Assembly: GCA_027364775.1 (NCBI GenBank)
Contig: DAHXOS010000066.1
Span: 1-7,376, forward strand
Reading direction: 5' to 3'
Origin: a bacterium
Lineage (GTDB): Bacteria; Patescibacteriota; Microgenomatia; Daviesbacterales; UBA10151
Length of the DNA: 7,376 bases
The number at the start of each line of letters is the position of its first letter. The first letter of the stretch is position 1. Below the pieces are notes generated by a model that saw only the letters and a list, made by a program, of their open reading frames with translations, had not been told where the DNA came from and made no database searches. The translations under genes were made by a program, and so were the position numbers. Below, one piece after another: positions 6,026 to 7,376 of this stretch.

Positions 6026-6917
6026 TCAATCTCCTAGGAAGCTTTTTGCCAAATTTGGTGACGCGGAGCTTCCAGTCTACCATAAAATTATACCAGCTTT
6101 TTTTCAGCTTGGATACTATTAATTTACGCCTATTAGCACGGGATATAAGACTAATGATAAACCCTAAATCATCAACTAACCTCCTTGTACTTTGGGTATA
6201 GTAAGCATAAATCCCTAAAGCCAAAACTGCAGCTGAGTAAATGTGTCCTAAACCAAAAGCTCCAACTATTTTTTGACTATCCCCCCTTAAAAATTCTAAT
6301 AGAAACTTTAAAATACCTAGCCAAATTAATCCTTTAGAAGCTATTTGTCCGTTAAAATGAAACCTAATCACTTTCTTCCAGAGATAAAAGAAAAAGGTCA
6401 AAAACAGTATAGATTCAAGTAACTGAAGAGGAAACCTGCGCTCAATTAAACCGATCTGTCTGACAGCAAAAAATAAATTAGAGGGCAAACCGTACTGACA
6501 ACTGCCCAATAAACAACCCAGAGAAGTTATAGATATCGCCAAAAATGAAGCCACAATTAAATAATCTGCCAACTGCCAAAATTTATACTTATTTCTGTAT
6601 GCAAGATACCATAAAGCTAAAATACCGCCAAACAACCCTCCCCAAAAAGATAAGCCCGGATACCTATTGAACAAAGCAACCTTAGCTAAAGTATTAAATT
6701 CTGCAGGGTGAAATAAAATAAAATAAACCCGGGCAGAGATTAAAGCTGCAACAAAGGTCAAAATTACAATGTCTATAGTCTTATCTTTATCCAGATCGTA
6801 AAAATTAATTAACCTCCAAATTACAAATAATCCGGCTAGCAGCGCCAGAACCAGAAATAATCCTAAAGAAGATATTGTTTGTCCTGCCACACTAAATAAT
6901 ACCGGTTGCATAGGCAT
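5997..6917 (-). CDS. Lgt-like membrane protein with altered catalytic residues
   Basis: The 306-residue protein has about seven membrane helices and matches the prolipoprotein diacylglyceryl transferase fold: 'PGLSFWGGLFGGILAL' (87-102), 'ITSLGCLLGSCQYGLPSN' (130-147), 'RFPLQLLESI' (161-170) and 'KFLLEFLRGD' (204-213). True Lgt moves diacylglyceryl from phosphatidylglycerol to the lipobox cysteine of lipoproteins. Aligned by eye to E. coli Lgt, His103 becomes Trp92, Arg143 Ser132, Asn146 Cys135, Glu151 Cys140, Tyr235 Leu200 and Arg239 Lys204, while Glu243 is kept as Glu208. The activity is therefore doubtful or changed. After the last helix (about 240) a strongly basic tail of some 65 residues is unlike the short tail of E. 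coli Lgt. Two ATGs (6917, 6911) are possible; no Shine-Dalgarno is seen. It overlaps the DksA-like gene. Fold confidence is high, function low. Confidence 0.8.
   Translation of the reverse strand: MPMQPVLFSVAGQTISSLGLFLVLALLAGLFVIWRLINFYDLDKDKTIDIVILTFVAALISARVYFILFHPAEFNTLAKVALFNRYPGLSFWGGLFGGILALWYLAYRNKYKFWQLADYLIVASFLAISITSLGCLLGSCQYGLPSNLFFAVRQIGLIERRFPLQLLESILFLTFFFYLWKKVIRFHFNGQIASKGLIWLGILKFLLEFLRGDSQKIVGAFGLGHIYSAAVLALGIYAYYTQSTRRLVDDLGFIISLISRANRRKLIVSKLKKSWYNFMVDWKLRVTKFGKKLPRRLNVKANPKEF
6031..6035 (-). promoter_or_regulatory. Shine-Dalgarno of the DksA-like gene, inside the Lgt-like gene
   Basis: AGGAG on the minus strand lies 5 nt before the ATG at 6025 and within the last codons of the Lgt-like frame. 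It supports the overlapping start and suggests coupled translation. Confidence 0.7.
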
Positions 6918-6930
6918 ATCTTAACAAATT

Positions 6931-6960
6931 TTGACTGAGTTTGGCCAGTTAGGTTATACT
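6931..6960 (+). promoter_or_regulatory. Strong sigma-70-type promoter for the YdjM-like gene
   Basis: TTGACT (6931-6936) and TATACT (6955-6960) are each 5/6 matches to consensus, separated by 18 nt. The start point is expected near 6967, only about 6 nt before the ATG at 6973. Confidence 0.65.
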
Positions 6961-6982
6961 TAAGAATAATATATGACAGCAA
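6953..6982 (-). promoter_or_regulatory. Possible divergent promoter for the Lgt-like gene
   Basis: On the minus strand TATAAC (6958-6953), a 5/6 -10 match, lies 18 nt after TTGCTG (6982-6977), a weak -35. The -10 overlaps that of the rightward promoter. The leader would be about 29 nt. Confidence 0.3.
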
Positions 6983-7376
6983 CAGCACATGCTTTGGTGG
7001 GTGGCGCAATTGCAGCCTCTGTTCAAAATCCAGCTCTCGGTATAGTTATAGCAACTGCCTCACATCCTTTACTTGATATAATTCCTCACTGGGACTTTGG
7101 CCGGGGCTGGAGAAATAAATCCAAACAGTTATTTTTTGTAGAAGGAGTGTTTGATATTACCTTGGGACTAACACTTTCTTATTTATTGTTTGGCAGAGGG
7201 GTCAACCCTCTTTATTTTTTTGCTGTAATTTTTGCCTCTCTTTTTTTTGATTTAGCCCAACTTCCTTATTGGTTTTTGGGCTGGAAGTTTCCACCTTTTT
7301 CCTGGGTATATAAGATTCAGTCTAAAATGCAAGGTAGGGCTGCTTTGCCATGGGGAATAGTAACTCAGGTAGTAAC
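6973..7376 (+). CDS. YdjM-like membrane protein (predicted metal-dependent hydrolase family), 3' end cut by window
   Basis: The frame from ATG at 6973 stays open to the window edge (134 codons). The N-terminal pattern 'TAHALVGGAIA' (4-14) followed by 'ASHPLLDIIPHWDFGRGW' (29-46) places His6, His31, Asp35, His39 and Asp41 where the YdjM/LexA-regulated membrane protein family has its conserved histidines and aspartates. These residues are thought to bind metal. Further hydrophobic segments (about 65-77 and 84-105, 'FFAVIFASLFFDLAQLPYWF') fit a multi-pass membrane protein. Members are annotated as predicted membrane-bound hydrolases with no proven reaction. No Shine-Dalgarno precedes the ATG; the promoter is so close that a leaderless mRNA is likely. 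It is divergent from the Lgt-like gene across 55 nt. The missing C-terminus prevents a length check. Confidence 0.75.
   Translation, partial: MTATAHALVGGAIAASVQNPALGIVIATASHPLLDIIPHWDFGRGWRNKSKQLFFVEGVFDITLGLTLSYLLFGRGVNPLYFFAVIFASLFFDLAQLPYWFLGWKFPPFSWVYKIQSKMQGRAALPWGIVTQVV

Noticed and set aside
5692..6201. Plus-strand frames opposite the DksA-like and Lgt-like genes
   Set aside because: They are antisense to well-supported genes, with no ribosome sites or recognisable sequence.
6918..6923. TAAGAT next to the Lgt-like ATG as its -10 box
   Set aside because: It abuts the start codon, so transcription would begin inside the gene; the TATAAC farther upstream fits better.
1..7376. CRISPR array, transposase, toxin-antitoxin or defence genes
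   Set aside because: No regularly spaced repeats, terminal inverted repeats or matching protein motifs were found on either strand.

Overview
This is an AT-rich window holding nine protein-coding genes and no RNA genes, mobile elements or CRISPR arrays that I can see. Three things suggest a Candidate Phyla Radiation (Patescibacteria) genome, perhaps Microgenomates: compact operons, a receiver-only response regulator with a 'MLTNLGQ' motif, and a small DksA-like zinc-finger protein carrying an 'EPGTDSW' segment. A YdjM-type membrane protein of a kind common in such genomes fits too. This placement is inference from protein style, not from a marker gene.

Layout. A five-gene minus-strand run reads from about 4883 down past the left edge: a divergent YrdC/Sua5-domain protein, a membrane-anchored GAF histidine kinase, a receiver-only response regulator, an RluA-family pseudouridine synthase, and a CPA2 (Kef-type) cation/proton antiporter cut by the window edge. 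Gaps are short (28, 48, 0 and 54 nt), so it looks like one operon. The 321-nt region to its right (4884-5204) is a divergent promoter region. It feeds this operon leftwards and a small orphan membrane protein (109 aa) rightwards. The small gene has a near-perfect Shine-Dalgarno sequence and a 14-bp palindrome just upstream.

A hairpin terminator at 5552-5590 separates the small gene from a converging minus-strand pair, an Lgt-like membrane protein followed by a DksA/TraR-family protein whose reading frames overlap by 29 nt. To the right of the Lgt-like gene, a 55-nt divergent spacer carries a strong sigma-70-type promoter reading right into a YdjM-like membrane protein that runs off the window. 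The -10 box of that promoter lies so close to the ATG that the mRNA is probably leaderless.

How the genes may fit together. The left operon combines RNA modification (YrdC-like, RluA-like), signal transduction (kinase and receiver) and ion transport. The kinase/receiver pair has no DNA-binding output, so it must act through a partner outside the pair. The most unusual points are the Lgt homologue, in which most catalytic positions known from E. coli Lgt are replaced; the YrdC protein, which keeps the KxR/SxN nucleotide-binding residues but has lost the usual PT-T-YGL motif; and signs of leaderless or coupled initiation at two promoters. I found no convincing new defence or mobile system. The window looks like mostly ordinary chromosomal content with several divergent family members.
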